NCBI GenBank assembly: GCA_016928995.1
Contig: JAFGJS010000054.1
Location: 62,001-126,000 of the forward strand
DNA from: Candidatus Sumerlaeota bacterium
GTDB taxonomy: Bacteria; Sumerlaeota; Sumerlaeia; JAFGJS01
Direction of reading: 5' to 3'
Length of the DNA: 64,000 nt
The notes under the pieces: model-generated
What the model was told of the DNA's origin: nothing
Seen by the model: only the letters and a program-made list of their open reading frames with translations
Databases searched by the model: none
Program-made: the position numbers and the translations under genes
In this document: positions 62,671 through 64,000 of the stretch, piece by piece
How positions within the stretch are numbered: the first letter of the stretch is position 1
How the letters are laid out: every line of letters starts with the position of its first letter

Positions 62671-64000
<1,330 letters not shown>

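Overview
The window looks like a bacterial chromosome, moderately GC-rich by eye, with ordinary housekeeping genes separated by AT-richer gaps full of dispersed repeats. Several of these gaps carry CACAGAG / ACGCAAAG-type repeats, a TTTGGACTGCGG-type long inverted repeat and CGAGAACGAG-type repeats. I associate this style with environmental members of the Planctomycetes-Verrucomicrobia-Lentisphaerae group (Verrucomicrobiota, Lentisphaerota or Kiritimatiellota). That assignment is an inference from general style, not from a marker gene.

Layout. (1) 1-9118, all on the minus strand: a compact apparent operon reading ECF sigma factor, zinc-finger anti-sigma factor, a 1202-aa CHAT-protease / pseudokinase / degenerate AAA+ fusion, an intact Ycf46-like AAA+ ATPase, an unrecognised 548-aa protein and the start of another unrecognised protein cut by the window edge. 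This is the best candidate for an undescribed system: a regulated protease and ATPase machine in which an ATP-binding-dead Ycf46-like module is fused to the protease and its active relative is encoded next door. (2) 9119-12385: a strong-looking promoter, a candidate structured RNA ending in a hairpin with a T-tract, three tRNA-like genes with abnormal anticodon loops (two of which share six bases), and a slipin/SPFH protein with four tandem N-terminal repeats. (3) 12401-31032: RsgA, FmdB-type zinc ribbon, FHA-PP2C phosphatase, JAB-DinG helicase fusion, EEP-family phosphoesterase, a pair of related membrane-anchored proteins, RlmN, PBP4, small unknowns, a beta-helix pseudogene, PadR regulator, AroA, protoporphyrinogen oxidase and MnmG. 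(4) 31425-37572: an Rrf2 regulator followed by sufB, sufC, sufD and sufS, an iron-sulfur cluster assembly locus whose genes are spaced by inverted repeats. (5) 37695-45701: envelope or exopolysaccharide genes: a remarkable fusion of a membrane glycosyltransferase 2 with a glycoside hydrolase, a GT4 transferase, a polytopic membrane protein and a polyprenyl sugar-phosphate transferase. (6) 46193-58945: an orphan adenine/cytosine-N4-type methyltransferase, surE, the yceD-rpmF-plsX lipid operon, a large secreted VCBS/LamG protein, a coiled-coil protein, aspartate/aromatic aminotransferase, argG, secG and an M16 lipoprotein peptidase. (7) 59211-64000: the F-type ATP synthase operon atpZ-atpI-atpB-atpE-atpF-atpH-atpA, with atpA cut by the window end.

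A family of repeats with GTTGAAAACC...GGTTTTCAAC ends and CGAGAACGAG-rich interiors occurs at least four times (13979, 25711, 28916, 36026) and behaves like a miniature mobile or dispersed element. No CRISPR array, prophage, rRNA operon or insertion sequence with a transposase was seen. All calls come from reading the sequence; no database search was possible.
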